Assembly (NCBI RefSeq): GCF_910592395.1
Contig: NC_088310.1
Coordinates: forward strand, 26,059,491-26,119,490
Reading direction: 5' to 3'
Source: Lineus longissimus
Taxonomy: Eukaryota > Nemertea > Pilidiophora > Heteronemertea > Lineidae
Length of the DNA: 60,000 nucleotides
The translations under genes and the position numbers were made by a program. Positions 10,425 through 22,495 of this stretch are shown piece after piece (position 1 is the stretch's first letter; each line of letters starts with the position of its first letter). The notes under the pieces are model-generated. The model was not told where the DNA came from. It saw only the letters and a list, made by a program, of their open reading frames with translations, and ran no database searches.

Positions 10425-12784
10425 ACAACAAAGGTACATCTCCATCGATCTCAAGCTCCAGAAAGCACTGATTGGAAAGTTAAACAAGTATATACCATGG
10501 TTTGATTGTTCGATAACTGATGGGCTCTGGTTCGAACCTCAACCAAGGCAACTGTGTCACCGTGGTCATGAGTGATATTACCACGCCCACGGGACAGTCG
10601 TGGTCGAAATCAAGGTCCATCGAAGTAGTACATGTTATATCAAATAGCGACTATAATTAGTCGGGGTCTCTTTTCTTTTTCACATGGCTTTTAGCACCGG
10701 TAAAAAAATATTACAGGAAAGGTAATGGAAAGCAATTTCGAGACCATTAACGTGGCACGGTAAATCAAGGGAACTGCGTTAAGCTATAAGCCAAAACAAC
10801 TCACGCACGGGGATAACACGAAAAAATGGTTATTGTATGGCCAACAGATGGACCAGGGCTTATCCCGAACCCTGGTATTAACGATGCAATTTCATCAAGG
10901 CCTGATCATTATCATAGGTAATCATCCAATGCAGTTCCAACAATCCGCCGAGATTGATCCTGTTCTTCTGGGGCTAGTCTGATGACTGTCATCTCTGCCG
11001 TGAAAGAACAGGTGGAAGGTATACTCGACAGTCGTCATTCTCCACGCAGACCGAAGACGTTTTAACGACGTAGTGAATACGCGACTGCGCATGTGTCTGG
11101 TCAGTCATCAGCAGTCATTTTTGAATTTCGGAAGTAAAGTTATGATCACCGCAAAGCGAGACCAGCACACCTACACAAGCGAAGAGAACAGTCTCAATAA
11201 TCAATCAACAAAGTAAGACAAGAGTGAGATGAGGGTCGCTCTGTAAACTAGACAATCTGTAACATTGTAGTAATTACTTTCCTAATGACAAATTTACCGG
11301 TGTCAGATGACGTATTGACCGCCATTTGTAATTGTGTCCATCCACAAAGCCGCGGCGGATGAAGACAAAGGAGAACTTATCTATCGCGCACGCTTGACGT
11401 TCTTTGTGACTGCGGGTTTGACCAAATTGATGATGGTCAAAATATATGTCTGAACTCGTTCCATCCTGGCCGAATACGCCGGACGTAATGCTCTGTATCC
11501 TGGTTACTCTAAGGTATCCTGGTTGATTTAGGTTAATGAGGGTCATTAGTAGAAGGAAACTCCTTGTTCTGATGGGCTAACTTCCTCACTAGGTAAAACT
11601 TAGAAGATTAAGAGCTTGGTTATGGGGTGATTTAATTACCACAGACGATAGATGGATTTAGTTATGGTCTGATGTTAACTACTGACGATAGGATTGGTTA
11701 TGGACTGATATAAATAAGCATTGCCGATAGACGTGTCGCGATATCATCACCAAGAGTTGGAACTGACGCTTACCGAATCTAGGCTATCCGAAGCTTGGCA
11801 AGTCGCCGTGAAACAGAGCGCCAAATCATAAAATTAAAAGCAGTTATGCTTCTTGAGACAGGGGTGGCCTGAAAAATCGTTGCTCTCCGTCGAAAAAGGG
11901 GGATGGAGGGGTGGTGCGCTTCATGCGCCACCCCCTAAATCTGACACGCTGCCAAGCAATTTCTTTCGAGATCAAAGACTCTTCATTGAATTGTTTTCGT
12001 TGATAAGTGGCTGGTGATGACATGACAAGCGGTTCAATAACGTGATGATTGGAAGATAAATGGATATTACTGAGACGTGGTGCGCATTGATTCAGGCCAA
12101 GATTCTTGGTTTGCAGATTGGTGTTGAGAGTCTTCGACGCCGTTTTTGTTTTGTCGCCATGATTCACACCGGTCCAAATTTTAACACTGCTCGCACCCAT
12201 CGGGTTTAACGCAACACCTAGCCAGAAATGGACGTCGAAAGACTTCGAGCATCACTTGACCTTCGAAGTCTAGTCTTATGAACGGAGAATGTGGTGGTAA
12301 GGAGGAGAATTAAGCCAACAATCTCTCTTGTATTCACTACACCACTTTACTGCGCTTTCCGATCTGTCCATCGCCGACAGAAATCAAGTTCCCAGGTACA
12401 CGCATGCATACTACTATCATAATATTCCTCTCAATAATGTCCAGAGGTATAGATCAATTCACTCGCAACAATAGTGCAAGAAACAGAAGAAATTGAAGAA
12501 GGAAATACGAGGTTTTTATGCAACAATCTTTAGCTGTCGAATGAGAAAGTCTGAGTATTTGATTGGATTCCGAACTGAGCTCTCCTGATCCGGGTGCAAA
12601 ATCTACAAGACCGAGGACTGACAAAACCTCTGGCTTAGAAAAGATACGATTGTGACCTTTATGCGACATTTGTAAAGAAGGGAGTCAATTCTGTAATGTG
12701 GGTTTAATCCCAGCTTACTTAATCTGGCTAAAACGCAAAGATGGATATCAACACTAGTCTTTCGAAGTTTTAGCCTTTTTAATA
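10425..12784. other. No supported gene
   Basis: A minus-strand 118-codon frame (11,844-12,200) and a 90-codon frame (11,274-11,546) are open but show no domain, signal or splice support. A B-box-like word GGTTCGAACCTC at about 10,531 has no matching A box. It could be a decayed SINE. Confidence 0.45.
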
Positions 12785-13500
12785 TTGTTTAAAAAAAGGC
12801 AAGATGGATTAAGTATGATTCGCATTGATACACTAATATCAAACATAAAAGCTCGCCTTACAAGAATAGACCAAGAACTAGACCGCTCAAAGTCACTTTG
12901 TGGCTTTCCATATGGTCGGTTGCTCTACAGGCTAAAGTCGCAAGCTTTCAAAAGAATGCTACATGTATTTATGAAGTATACACAGTCATTGAACTCTACC
13001 TTGAGATCAGAACTATTGTACAGCTAGAACTCTTAAACGGGTTGAGTAAGGAGACTCCTTTTAGAGCACATCGACCAGGTCCATCCCTGTTGGAGGTTGA
13101 CGCATGTCTGTATAGACTGGTCGGAAGCTAGAACAGATGTAGGCGGATGTATCCTTCTCAGACAAATAGGCAGCTGTGAAGACCTTTCAGTATCAACAAG
13201 GAAACACTCAAGTCACTTCCGAGCCGAGGCCGAAGCGATTGACAAAGTCGAGGCGTTGTTGAACATGAACAAAGTACTAAAACGTGTATTGTCATCTTCA
13301 TTGATGCCTTATCGTTCCTGGCGTCGTTAACTCCCATGAACATGCAGGCCAGCAACCTCGTATCATCTAGACTAGTGTCCCTGAGAACGATTACCAAGAG
13401 GGCAATATTGTAGTGGACACCTGCAGACTGTCATATCCCAGGAAACACAAGAGTTGACAAACTGGCAGAAGAAGAAGGCTAACTAAAGAACATGGCAATG
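12785..13500 (+). pseudogene. Decayed non-LTR retrotransposon, RNase H domain
   Basis: The remains of a LINE-type RNase H run across at least two frames with stops. In order they are CIDWSEARTDVGG (first catalytic Asp region, about 13,103), KHSSHFRAEAEAI (catalytic Glu, about 13,203), FIDALSFL (second Asp) and WTPADCHIPGNTRVDKLAEE (13,414-13,473), which matches the hallmark WxPAHCxIPGNExADxLA of I/jockey-group elements. The upstream frame 12,785-13,027 fits the linker between reverse transcriptase and RNase H. Stops and frameshifts show it is dead. Orientation is opposite to the LINE fragment at 9.6-9.9 kb, so it is a separate insertion. Confidence 0.75.
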
Positions 13501-13711
13501 TTACCCTAGATTATGAAGAAGTAAAATGTAACGCATACGTAGCACTGATATTATACAGTATGGAATTGACCGATCTAAGCGCTATATCATCAACTGACGG
13601 GGGAAAGCGTCAGATGGGACTTTAAGCCTGGGAGGAAGCACAACTATTTTCATGATCGCCAGGTAGGACGTGTTGGCAGTGTGACAGTCACACACTGCAG
13701 CCATGTCATCG

Positions 13712-13990
13712 GAAATCAAGACAACTGACAACCGCATACTGATTTTGGACAGACAGTGAAGTGACACATCACATGATTGGAAACTTGGAAATTGGAAGGA
13801 AACAGCTGGCGCAACAGGAGCACAACTGATTTCATTAATTCATAAAATGCCGGCGGTACAGAGACAAATATACGCTTCAAAGTATCTCAAGAGATCAGCT
13901 TGGGAAATCAAGATAGTTGGCAGCCACAAATTGAGCCTGGACAGTCCGTGACGTGGTACAGCGCGTGATGGAAACCTTGGAAGTTGGATG
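13712..13990 (+). repeat. Diverged direct duplication, about 192-bp period
   Basis: The segment starting GAAATCAAGACAACTGACA at 13,712 recurs in diverged form at 13,904. In both copies a TGGACAG word and GATTGGAAACTTGGAA / GATGGAAACCTTGGAA follow in the same order. It lies just 3' of the LINE RNase H remnant and may be part of that element's 3' region. No coding content supported. Confidence 0.55.
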
Positions 13991-13999
13991 GATTGGGAA

Positions 14000-16900
14000 T
14001 CAAATACGGCAATTATACAAGACACCACTGGAGTGAGACATTGAATATTCGGATAAGTGGCCGATTCACACGGTAAAAGTAATTTACAATTGCAGTTGGG
14101 ACCTGTTTAGGACACCGGCATATTTGCTTAGCCGATGTCAAGAGGACAGTCAGCAAATTGTTCATATCTGCATAACGTGGTCAACTCTCCTCTTCACCAT
14201 GTTCGCCGTCCCCGAAATCAGGTTACGGAACGCCGAACACTTTTGGGGCCGGCGTTCAATCAACGCGAACGGGACTAATGAAATGACCATATGCCTGGCC
14301 ACGGCATCGTTCCCGTTACGTTTGAAAATGCTGGATTTGCCAATAAGATGTGAGAGGGGGAGGCCACTTGTTAATGATTGCTGAGAAGCGAGGAAGTTGG
14401 ATGCCTGTCTCTAAACTTGTCAATGCCATTGTACAAATAATATAATACTGTAAAATTACAAATATGGTCTCTATTTTCTTAGAAATAAAGTTTTGAAAAA
14501 ACTTTCGAAGGTTTTTCAAATGCTCAAAAACCTGCATTTCTAAGAGACAGTTCGAAGCCCTGAACAATTGCGTCGCTTGACCTTGGCTTGAACGTACCGG
14601 AATAAGTTAAACATCAAAGGAGAACATGGACGCCGATTTCTCCTGAAGCTTAACTTTCATCCTGCTATCAAATCCTCATTAAAACTCAAACAGGTCGCCC
14701 TTGATTCCAGCAGAGCAAAAAGTACGGAGCTTTGAAAGAACCGACCGGAAATAATGCCTGGAGGACAAAGTAAAGGATCTGCAGCAAAGAGCACATGACG
14801 TCTTCTCATCGCCAAGAATAAATAACAGAAACCACACAAAAGCAGTATCACGCGGAACCTCTGTGTACACGTGACCTTCAATGCCCTTCGCAAGAGGCGA
14901 TTCTAGTGCATATCACCCTTCCCTGCCATCTTTTACTTAGCCAAGCATTAATACAGACATAAGAATTGGAACTCAGAATTTGAACTTTTGCCTTTCATAA
15001 AAGAGCAGTCCGAATTTTCCTGAGTGGTGATAGACCTTCGCTTATCTTGGGGTTTCCCAAAAAAGGCCATATTTGTTTCTGGATATTTCTCATTCATAAT
15101 TAGCACATGCGTAGATGGACAAAGAGAATAATAACTGGAATATCCATCATTTGAATTGGTCGCGAAATAAACGGTGCAGAGCGAAGCTAATATCAATAAA
15201 AACGACACTTCGAAGAGAGCTGACAGGTAGTCCGCTCTACAAAGCCAAAAACGATGCGAACAAGACAATGACGGACGGACCCTAGTCATTACATGATGTT
15301 GGACTTGTCTCTTCTCCTTTGTCATTTGAGGCTAAGGGCAGTTATCTGTAGGTCAATGAAGAAGAAATGAATATGTGGGCGGTCGAAAAATGCCATTTCT
15401 CCTTGAGCAAGAATTGCAGCGTTTTGACTCGTTGATGAACCCAACTCGTGTGCATCCTCATGTTGCCATTATCTCTCACTGTCGAACCAGCTTTTGATGG
15501 AACCCACTGCCGTCGACGTCACGATAAAGAAGGCTTAAGAGATCATTTCTTGACAACAAGCGATTAATTATCATCAAGACTGAGAGAAGAAAGCTTCGAT
15601 CACGCAATGCAGGGGACCTCTCAATGGTCATGCACCTAATCCATCAAAAAATAAAGATAAGAATTCAAATCTACTTTGAAGAGATGTAAAATAGTTTACT
15701 AATAATACTGTGGAAATAATCCGCTTGGTCCTGAACTTACTTGAGGTATCGCATTTCGAGTGTACTCTGAACTCTACATTTATATCCTACAAAATATTCT
15801 AAAGTCAATATGTAAAAACCCTGAAGAAACAAAGGTAGAGCGAACGCTAGTTTTTGAATTCGATGTCTGGTGTTTACCGGTAGTAAATTTGCTGAAAAAG
15901 TGCTGATTTGAGAGGGCCCCTGTTATGGTTTCCATAGCATCGTCACACTAACGTAGAGTCAATGAACTCAAGAAATCACAATCAAATTACCATCGTCTGT
16001 CAATTAGCGAGAATAACAGGGACATGTCTTTTAGAAAGGTTTAAGCTTCGTTAGTGAGTTTGTTACCAAGTTGTTTTCAGAAGGTTCAACGCGCTGGTTT
16101 TTCAACAACATGATTAACATCGTTTAACCAACAAATGGGCTCGCGTTTTGTAGCGTCCTCAGAATATGATAACTGAGCCACTGAGATAGTCATATCTGGT
16201 GAAGACTTCCAATCTGACCACCTGGCTTACATTCTCGGGGCCCTTGAAATTTAATTCAAATCTAATTTGAGAGGAGCGTAACTACCATACTTCTTCCTAT
16301 CAAATTATAGTTGAGAATGTTACTTGATTGAAAGACTAAGAGACTTGATTAGATACCCGTACTTCCTAACTGCGTAACAAACGCCGTCAATGATTTAGTG
16401 CCGTAGGACAGTCTGATTTGCCAAAACACGGGTATGAGGTCTTAATTTAACCAAGACAGAATGTCTTCAATAAATCATTTACGCTGCTTCATAGAGTCTA
16501 TGGCGAATTATTTCAGAACTTCGATTTATTCTATAAACTAGTTTAACTAAAATTTAAATATGCTGAATTTATATAGTGTATGCTACAAAAGTTGAGCATG
16601 CCTATCATACTTTTCGAATTGCCCAAATTGTTATTTTCTCATCTCTACGAAATCACCCAAATAGGGCATTAGTTACACCAAGAATTAATGAAGACTAATT
16701 TTGTTCACACGTACGTTATATCACAAACAGTTGAATAAAAATAACGAATATAATTCTACATATTTGTCGAATAAACACATTAGTAAAACCGTCATTCACT
16801 TTCTTCAACAAACTCAATGTTCAAGAGAAGAAACACTATCAACTCATTAGCAAATGGGCCACTTTTAGAAAACTTTAATAATTCGCATGACTGCCACTAC

Positions 16901-18313
16901 TTCGAAAAGATGATAAGAAAGTAGTCTTAAGAGTAGTATCACATTTGATCGTGTTTGTTATTGGAATGCATTCGGAAGGATTGTGAGCATAGCTTGGAAA
17001 GATTTAACCAAAACAACATCAACACTCTCGACAGCTTCTAATTAAAATGCACCAAGAATAGCATTATTTAACTGTTAGCTCCGTGAGTCAAGAAGAACCG
17101 TGCACAATCATCGTTCTGAACGTCTTTGAAACTTATTAAATTGAAATTAAAAAGATATGATGCTGAAAAGATAACTGAGCTACAATTGCATGAAATCTCA
17201 GTGATGAGAGGGGATTACGTGCTAAGTGCTGTGATAATGGTTGTCTGGGACATGATTCAACTGATCAAGATATAGATAGTTGTGTCAGCTGCCTTAAGAA
17301 GGAGATAATCATTGCATTTGCACAGTTTCTTCATTAAAAATGGATTCTGACATCAATTGCATGAAAATGACTTCAGCGCAAAAACATTTGAACGTCAATG
17401 AATTTCGTAGTCCTGACAATGTTAGGATTGATTTTGACCCCCTTTCGCTCCCCCACCCCGAGTCCTGACATAAAACTTGGACAACTGCGCCAAGTATATT
17501 ATACACTTAAAGTCTCTAATGGACCAATGTTTTCCCTGAGAAGAATATCCTTGCCAGCCCTTGACCCATTCCTTCTAGACATAAGCACTGTGGAACACGC
17601 ACACATCTAATTTTTATGAAAGATCACTAAGTGTCAAGGCGTAATTTCTCTTGTAACCGAGTAATCAGATCACGCGCCTCGCCACTCAAGTTCCCAGTCA
17701 ATATTGGTTACATGACCAAAATACTTGAATTGACTGGTTGGGGCTTTGTAACCCACGAAAAGTCACTTTGTACAACTTGTTCATATCCGGGCAGAGATAA
17801 TAGATCTAGATGAGAAGTTCAAATCATGTGAAGATGTTTTTGGGTGCCGAGACTGAAGATGGGTCGAGATTTTGAAAGAGGGGAGGGCATGTGAGAAGAA
17901 TACCTGGTTGCCAGGTTAACGTTTTTTGGTGTTGTTCCCCATAGTTCAGTGATTCCACAAAGTAGACAGATGGAGAACTCACACCTTTTAAAAAGTAGGA
18001 TGAAACTGTAAAAAAGCGTGTCATTCCGTCTTGTAGCGCTACTTCAAAAAATGAGTGGAAACAAACTGAAACTCAAAAACTCAAAAACGTTACACCGGTA
18101 TCCTTGATAAGGAAAATACCAAGAGAGATGGAAATATAAAAAGTAGTCATTGCGCTTCAGGCTAAGCAACCTTCTTATTAAACGTTCCAGAAAATCGAAT
18201 CTTAGTGACTGAAAAAGCTTCAGTCTTCAATAAAAGCTGGTAGCGACTTTTACCGCCGGCAAAATGACGACAAAAAGGCACTTCATAGCAATTTGGTGGC
18301 TTGTTAGAACGTA
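14000..18313. other. No supported gene; one weak candidate membrane frame
   Basis: Mostly AT-rich with no repeats recognised. The only noteworthy frame is the minus-strand stretch at 14,948-15,325, listed separately. If the GPCR exon at 19.5 kb is spliced to downstream exons inside the window, they lie in this region or at lower coordinates. I could not recognise TM4-TM7 motifs such as CWxP or NPxxY here by eye. Confidence 0.4.
14948..15325 (-). CDS. Candidate frame for a single-pass membrane protein, unrecognised
   Basis: A 125-codon frame from ATG, with one hydrophobic stretch (about residues 38-58, core FEVSFLLILASLCTVYFA) preceded by Arg/Cys-rich residues and followed by a polar, Ser-rich tail. 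The topology would suit a type II signal anchor. The start context is weak (C at -3), and no homology or splice pattern supports it. Length is within what chance can give, so this is a weak candidate only. Confidence 0.15.
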   Translation of the reverse strand: MTKEKRQVQHHVMTRVRPSLSCSHRFWLCRADYLSALFEVSFLLILASLCTVYFATNSNDGYSSYYSLCPSTHVLIMNEKYPETNMAFFGKPQDKRRSITTQENSDCSFMKGKSSNSEFQFLCLY

Positions 18314-18625
18314 ATGATAACTCGCAAGATGGTAGTTGTTGTTTTTATCACTTCCGCTTACATCTCATATTCTGCCGCAATTACGCCGACCATTCGCGAA
18401 AATCAAGCCCGGATCTGTCATCTCACAGAGTACAAGTATTCAGAGACCAGCCAATTTGCCAATCAAACTCTTGTTCCGAACTGTTCACTCCACACCATAT
18501 CATTGCATTGGATAATGAGTAACATGGTTGTTTATAAAAGGCAAGTGCTGGGAAAAGTTGAAGAAAACCGACTGAATGTGTATAATTTGAGTACTTTTTT
18601 CAATTCTTGTACGGAGCGATGTTAA
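18314..18625 (+). CDS. Candidate secreted small protein with signal peptide
   Basis: From ATG at 18,314 the 103-residue frame opens with a textbook signal peptide: basic MITRK, hydrophobic core MVVVVFITSAYISYS, then small residues AA. The likely mature part begins ITPTIRENQ and carries two Cys and two N-glycosylation sequons (NQT, NCS) in the first 50 residues. The frame may end at TGA-free stop 18,623 or be spliced earlier (AATGA|GTAACA at about 18,518). No family recognised. It lies on the strand opposite the GPCR exon about 1 kb away. Confidence 0.3.
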   Translation: MITRKMVVVVFITSAYISYSAAITPTIRENQARICHLTEYKYSETSQFANQTLVPNCSLHTISLHWIMSNMVVYKRQVLGKVEENRLNVYNLSTFFNSCTERC

Positions 18626-18984
18626 AATGAAACATGGGCATGAGATTTTAAAAGCTGATTGTATAACACAACCTGCTGGTATCAGAAAATTAACTCTGCA
18701 GATTCTTATGATATTCGCATTGACCTTGACCTTTACACGTGGGTCAGTCGGGCTTGAAGCCAACGCAGTGATTGCTTCATCACGAAATACATGTTGCAAA
18801 TACTTGCACTAGATGCTTTGACGATGGGGCTTTAATAGTATTTTCCAAAGATCACACCATGTCTGTAGCCAGATAAAACGCATGGATTAAAAAACACGTA
18901 TTTTTCAAATTACCGTTGCCTAGGAGACGTTGATGTTGTAAATTGCCCAATTGTGCTTGGCAAGAATGGCATGCATTTTTTACC

Positions 18985-19139
18985 ATGGGCTTCAAAGATA
19001 TGATCAAGAAAACTGAAAATGAAATTATGATCCAGTCATATCAGTCTCGGCTCGCCCTTTGTGTTGCCCTCATGATATTAGTCCTAACCCATTTAGTACC
19101 GGGAATCTCTGGTGTATCTTTTTGCCGCAACCAACACGG
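18985..19139 (+). CDS. Candidate first coding exon with signal peptide, splice donor
   Basis: ATG at 18,985 sits in an optimal initiation context (ACCATGG). The frame runs 51 codons to a good donor (CACGG|GTGAGG), phase 2. The hydrophobic core LALCVALMILVLTHLVPG is followed by small residues (ISG), suiting a signal peptide with a long charged N-region or an internal Met start near MIQSYQSR. The visible mature part is only about nine residues and includes one Cys (VSFCRNQH), so the product cannot be identified. No second exon was found. It may be chance, but start context, hydrophobic core and donor all agree. Confidence 0.3.
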
Positions 19140-19527
19140 GTGAGGTTGCAAGGAAAGATCGTCTAAACTACGAAGGCTGTGATTTGTACTCCGAGTAGCC
19201 AAGAGGTACAGCATAAGCCTGGCACCAAGCACCAATGGTCACAGAGCTCAGATTTTAGATTATATTCTCTTGAATATGCCTAAACGTCCATTTCAGGGGT
19301 AAGTCTCGAGGAAAGGATGAATAACAAGATTCATGATACCATTCCACAGGTCTGAAAAGGACAATCTAGTTGCAGTTAGGATTCTAAATGAGGCAGAGGC
19401 TCTGCCAATCAAGTTCGTAGTGTTGGTGTTGCTGCTCTGATGAGGGAGGTGGGATCGCATCTTGCTGCCATGCAACCCACCCTAGACCACCGTTGAGACA
19501 AGGAAAATGAACATAAAATTGACTTAC

Positions 19528-19946
19528 CTTTCAATGGAAATTGCAACAAGCGTGAGAACACTCGAGAAAACGAAGACGGGTAATATATATGACAACACTC
19601 CACACAGTGCGTCACTATTGAATATAGACATCTCACATGGCGCAGTTAACTCCATCAGCTTAAGAGGCATGACAAGAAACGAAACGAGAAAATCACTGAC
19701 CGCTAGATTCACAATGTAATAGTTAGTCACAGTATGCATGTGCTTGTTTTTTATAACGGTCCAGATGACCATAAGGTTGCCCATTACTGACAAGAAAATC
19801 ACAACAGAGTATAAGACAATGTATGTGATTCTCACTTCTTGTAACTGAGTATAATCTGTGTAGTTAAACGCGTGTGATGAACACGCATCCACAACTTTGT
19901 CTGGAAAGTTGGTGTCGTTTGACAGAAATGATGTATTGACGGCCAT
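19528..19946 (-). CDS. Class A (rhodopsin-family) peptide-type GPCR, first coding exon (N-terminus to TM3)
   Basis: This exon encodes 139 residues plus two bases of the next codon. The extracellular N-terminus has three N-glycosylation sequons (N4, N10, N28). TM1 carries GN (N57 = N1.50), TM2 carries NYYIVNLAVSDFLV (D85 = D2.50), and TM3 begins at Cys115 (C3.25, disulphide partner of ECL2) and ends ISIER, the E/DRY motif (E139, R140). The exon stops at AG|GTAAGT inside the Arg codon (phase 2), the classic DR^Y intron position of many class A receptors. I chose the ATG at 19,946: the longer frame begins at a non-ATG codon after an in-frame stop, and this ATG has A at -3 and G at +4. ECL1 has a second Cys (C104) and lacks the usual Trp. 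Overall it resembles invertebrate neuropeptide receptors; a trissin-receptor-like identity is a guess. A possible 5' UTR acceptor (ATTATTGCAG) lies at 20,154. Later exons not found. Confidence 0.93.
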
Positions 19947-20159
19947 ATTTGAAATTGATGACGCCAAGACAGCTTGGACGTATCTCAAACTTTTCAATTA
20001 CCCGCAACCTTTATCGCTAACTCCTTCTTGATGATACTGTCACCTTTTTTTACAACGTTGTTCTATGCAGACTCTGCCAATGTATTCCAAACGTTATCCA
20101 ATGTGCAATTAATCGGGTTAGAATGGATGACACCAAAGCGAATATCAAGCAACCTGCAA

Positions 20160-21740
20160 TAATCCAGATACGAATAACGGACACTACATAATCCCAAGGT
20201 GGTTGATTCGTTCTCCAGTAATCTGCAGTCTACAAAATATTGCTATAAATAGCCACGTTATACTAAGCTTTCCATACAATTTTTGCAAAATCGTCGCGAC
20301 TGCAATAACATCCTGTTGAATTTCATACCACAAATCTCTGAAATTTCGTTAAGATTCGTACTAAGTATCCGTATGGCAATTTGTAGTTTCAGTTGGCAGA
20401 TCTCAATGAATTATCCGCAGAAAAACTTATAAACAACTTCATTCCTCGAGTCGAAACGTTCAACAACAACAAACAGCCGATGCTCCAAGGACCCGACCAA
20501 TGATTCACTTACAAAACCGAGGATTTTTGTCCAGAATCAGTTCCTATCTGGTGAGATTTGTATCATTTGTGGTGAAGGTTCACCTGAAAAGAAAGAAGGA
20601 AAGGATTAGAGTATAAATTCCACGTATAGTCGGCCATTTAGCTCTGAACACCAATACCGCTGAAAAAGATACCATTTAACATCACCGACATTTATTTTTA
20701 CCAAGCTTAGTTGTAATATTTTTGAATCATCAAACGTACTGATTTACGGTCCTTCATTCAGTATCATGAATAAATCACGGAGTATCATCTCATCAAAATA
20801 CAAAAAAAACTGAAAAGCTTGAAATTGAAATTGTCTTGTGTAACTGGTTCCATCTGACATAATTTACACCGGCAGACTAGAATGTAGACCTAATTGTTTT
20901 ACGACCAATGACTGACAACATTGTTATGTAAACAAATAACGTCGGTTTGAATATGTTATCAATGTTATCATAATATCAATATGTTATTGGTGATATCAAT
21001 TCGAATAAGACGAGTTAAACATTTGTAAGTAGATATCCGATCACGACAATACAGTTATAGTTACAACTCGGACTGTTTCGTTGTAAGATAATTGATTATA
21101 TATTACCTTTCAAGAGTCAATAAATGTTTTATGGCCAGAATAATAACTTTGGCGGAAACATGTTCCTCGGAAATACATCGCTATCCATTGGCTACGACCA
21201 GCTGCTCAACTAATATTAAACTCCCTGGACCAGACGCCCTTGTGTCCAAGCAACGATACACAGTAGATTTATGCATAATCCAAAACCAGATTAGTTTTCT
21301 CGCCATGCCTATTGTAAACATGTGTGATATGGCCGGATATTTGTATGGGGAGACAGTGAACCTGTCATGTGTAGATGAGCTCTAATATCCCATTCCAAAC
21401 GGAAATTAAAAGTGTCCAAACATCCAGTTCCGAACAGTTAAGTTTAAAACAATTCGTTCGGTCCCTGCAACGTTTGAACCAGACCTTACTCGGTCGATGA
21501 TAGACAAAAAGTGATCCAATATATATTCGTGTTGATCGACACCAAAGGCATTTAGGTTGCAAGTGTAACATACTATGAACGAGTAAGAGGCGTTCTATTT
21601 TATCTTATTATGACAGATGTTCGTAGTTTGATATAAGCTTACAATATCATCTTCTATTCGTAGTTTTACCAGATTCAACTATAAGCCTGGAATTAATTTA
21701 AATAAATTGAATCTTGCCAGATACTTGGACCATACACACT
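20160..21740. other. No supported gene; presumed 5' flank of the GPCR gene
   Basis: AT-rich sequence upstream of the minus-strand GPCR exon. It contains an AT-rich block of repeated ATATC/GTTATC words at 20,950-21,000. No TATA/initiator pair that I would assign to the GPCR. Any promoter could be here or beyond a 5' UTR intron. Confidence 0.35.
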
Positions 21741-21781
21741 TTTCATTTTTTTGTTCGATTTGGTAGAACAAAAAAATGAAA
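21741..21781. repeat. Perfect inverted repeat, 16-bp arms, 9-nt loop
   Basis: TTTCATTTTTTTGTTC, then the loop GATTTGGTA, then the exact reverse complement. As RNA it would be a stable A/U hairpin. No adjacent gene, so no function can be assigned. Confidence 0.75.
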
Positions 21782-22392
21782 TGTCTCCTCCATTAAACTA
21801 AATATAGAATGGTATCACTAATGCATATGCCATCGTGAAAGGAAACGGTGTGTGACAACTTAATCTTTCCTCAACTCCGAATAGCCATGACCCGGAGGCA
21901 AGGACAAGACACTGAGGAAATGGCTTTTTGTGAGGATGGAAGATGGGGGTCTCGGAAAGCTTTTATTCTGTAATTATGTTTTTGGATGAATCTGAAGCTA
22001 TTTTGTTACTCAATAGCAAGGCTCGAAGCCAAGTGTCAAAATCTAGTCAAGGAAGGTGTCTACTTGCCGACAAGGCATGGCGTACATTTGTGGGTAATTA
22101 TGATGGCTTAATCGACCCCTTTCCTTACTAAACTAAAGATATCGACCAGCAAAGGGTCTCAGTCCCTAATTGGCTGAGACCGACACACACTTTTACATTT
22201 TCAATTTTTTGACTTGAAGGGAGGTCCCTTGTGAAACAGGTAATGTTCCCTACTCTTTCTTGAATTCATAAAACTCATATGGCAATAAACACTAAAAGAA
22301 AACTATCAATTCAAAATAAATGTGTTAGGTTAGACAATTTTCTTATCTGGGCGCTGCACATCGTTTAGATCCGGTGCTCATCCATTTAAAAT

Positions 22393-22495
22393 GACGTCAC
22401 ATATATGACAGCCAATCAAAATTCAGTAATGCTTACATGTCGAATTTGCAATGAACTGCTAAAATATATATGTATTGGCTTTCATCCATCAGTCT
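22393..22495 (+). promoter_or_regulatory. Candidate RNA polymerase II promoter (CRE, CCAAT, TATA, initiator)
   Basis: In order: a full palindromic CRE (TGACGTCA, 22,393), a CCAAT word (AGCCAATCA, about 22,411), a TATA-like AAAATATATATG (22,461) and an initiator-like TCAGTCTT with its A at 22,491. The TATA-to-initiator distance is about 26 bases, slightly short but workable. Individually these are common words; their order and spacing make the call. It would drive the plus strand into the exon-like segment that follows. Confidence 0.35.

Noticed and set aside
19947-19997. Longer GPCR N-terminus starting at 19,997
   Set aside because: The frame there begins at TTG directly after an in-frame TAA; the ATG at 19,946 has a strong initiation context.
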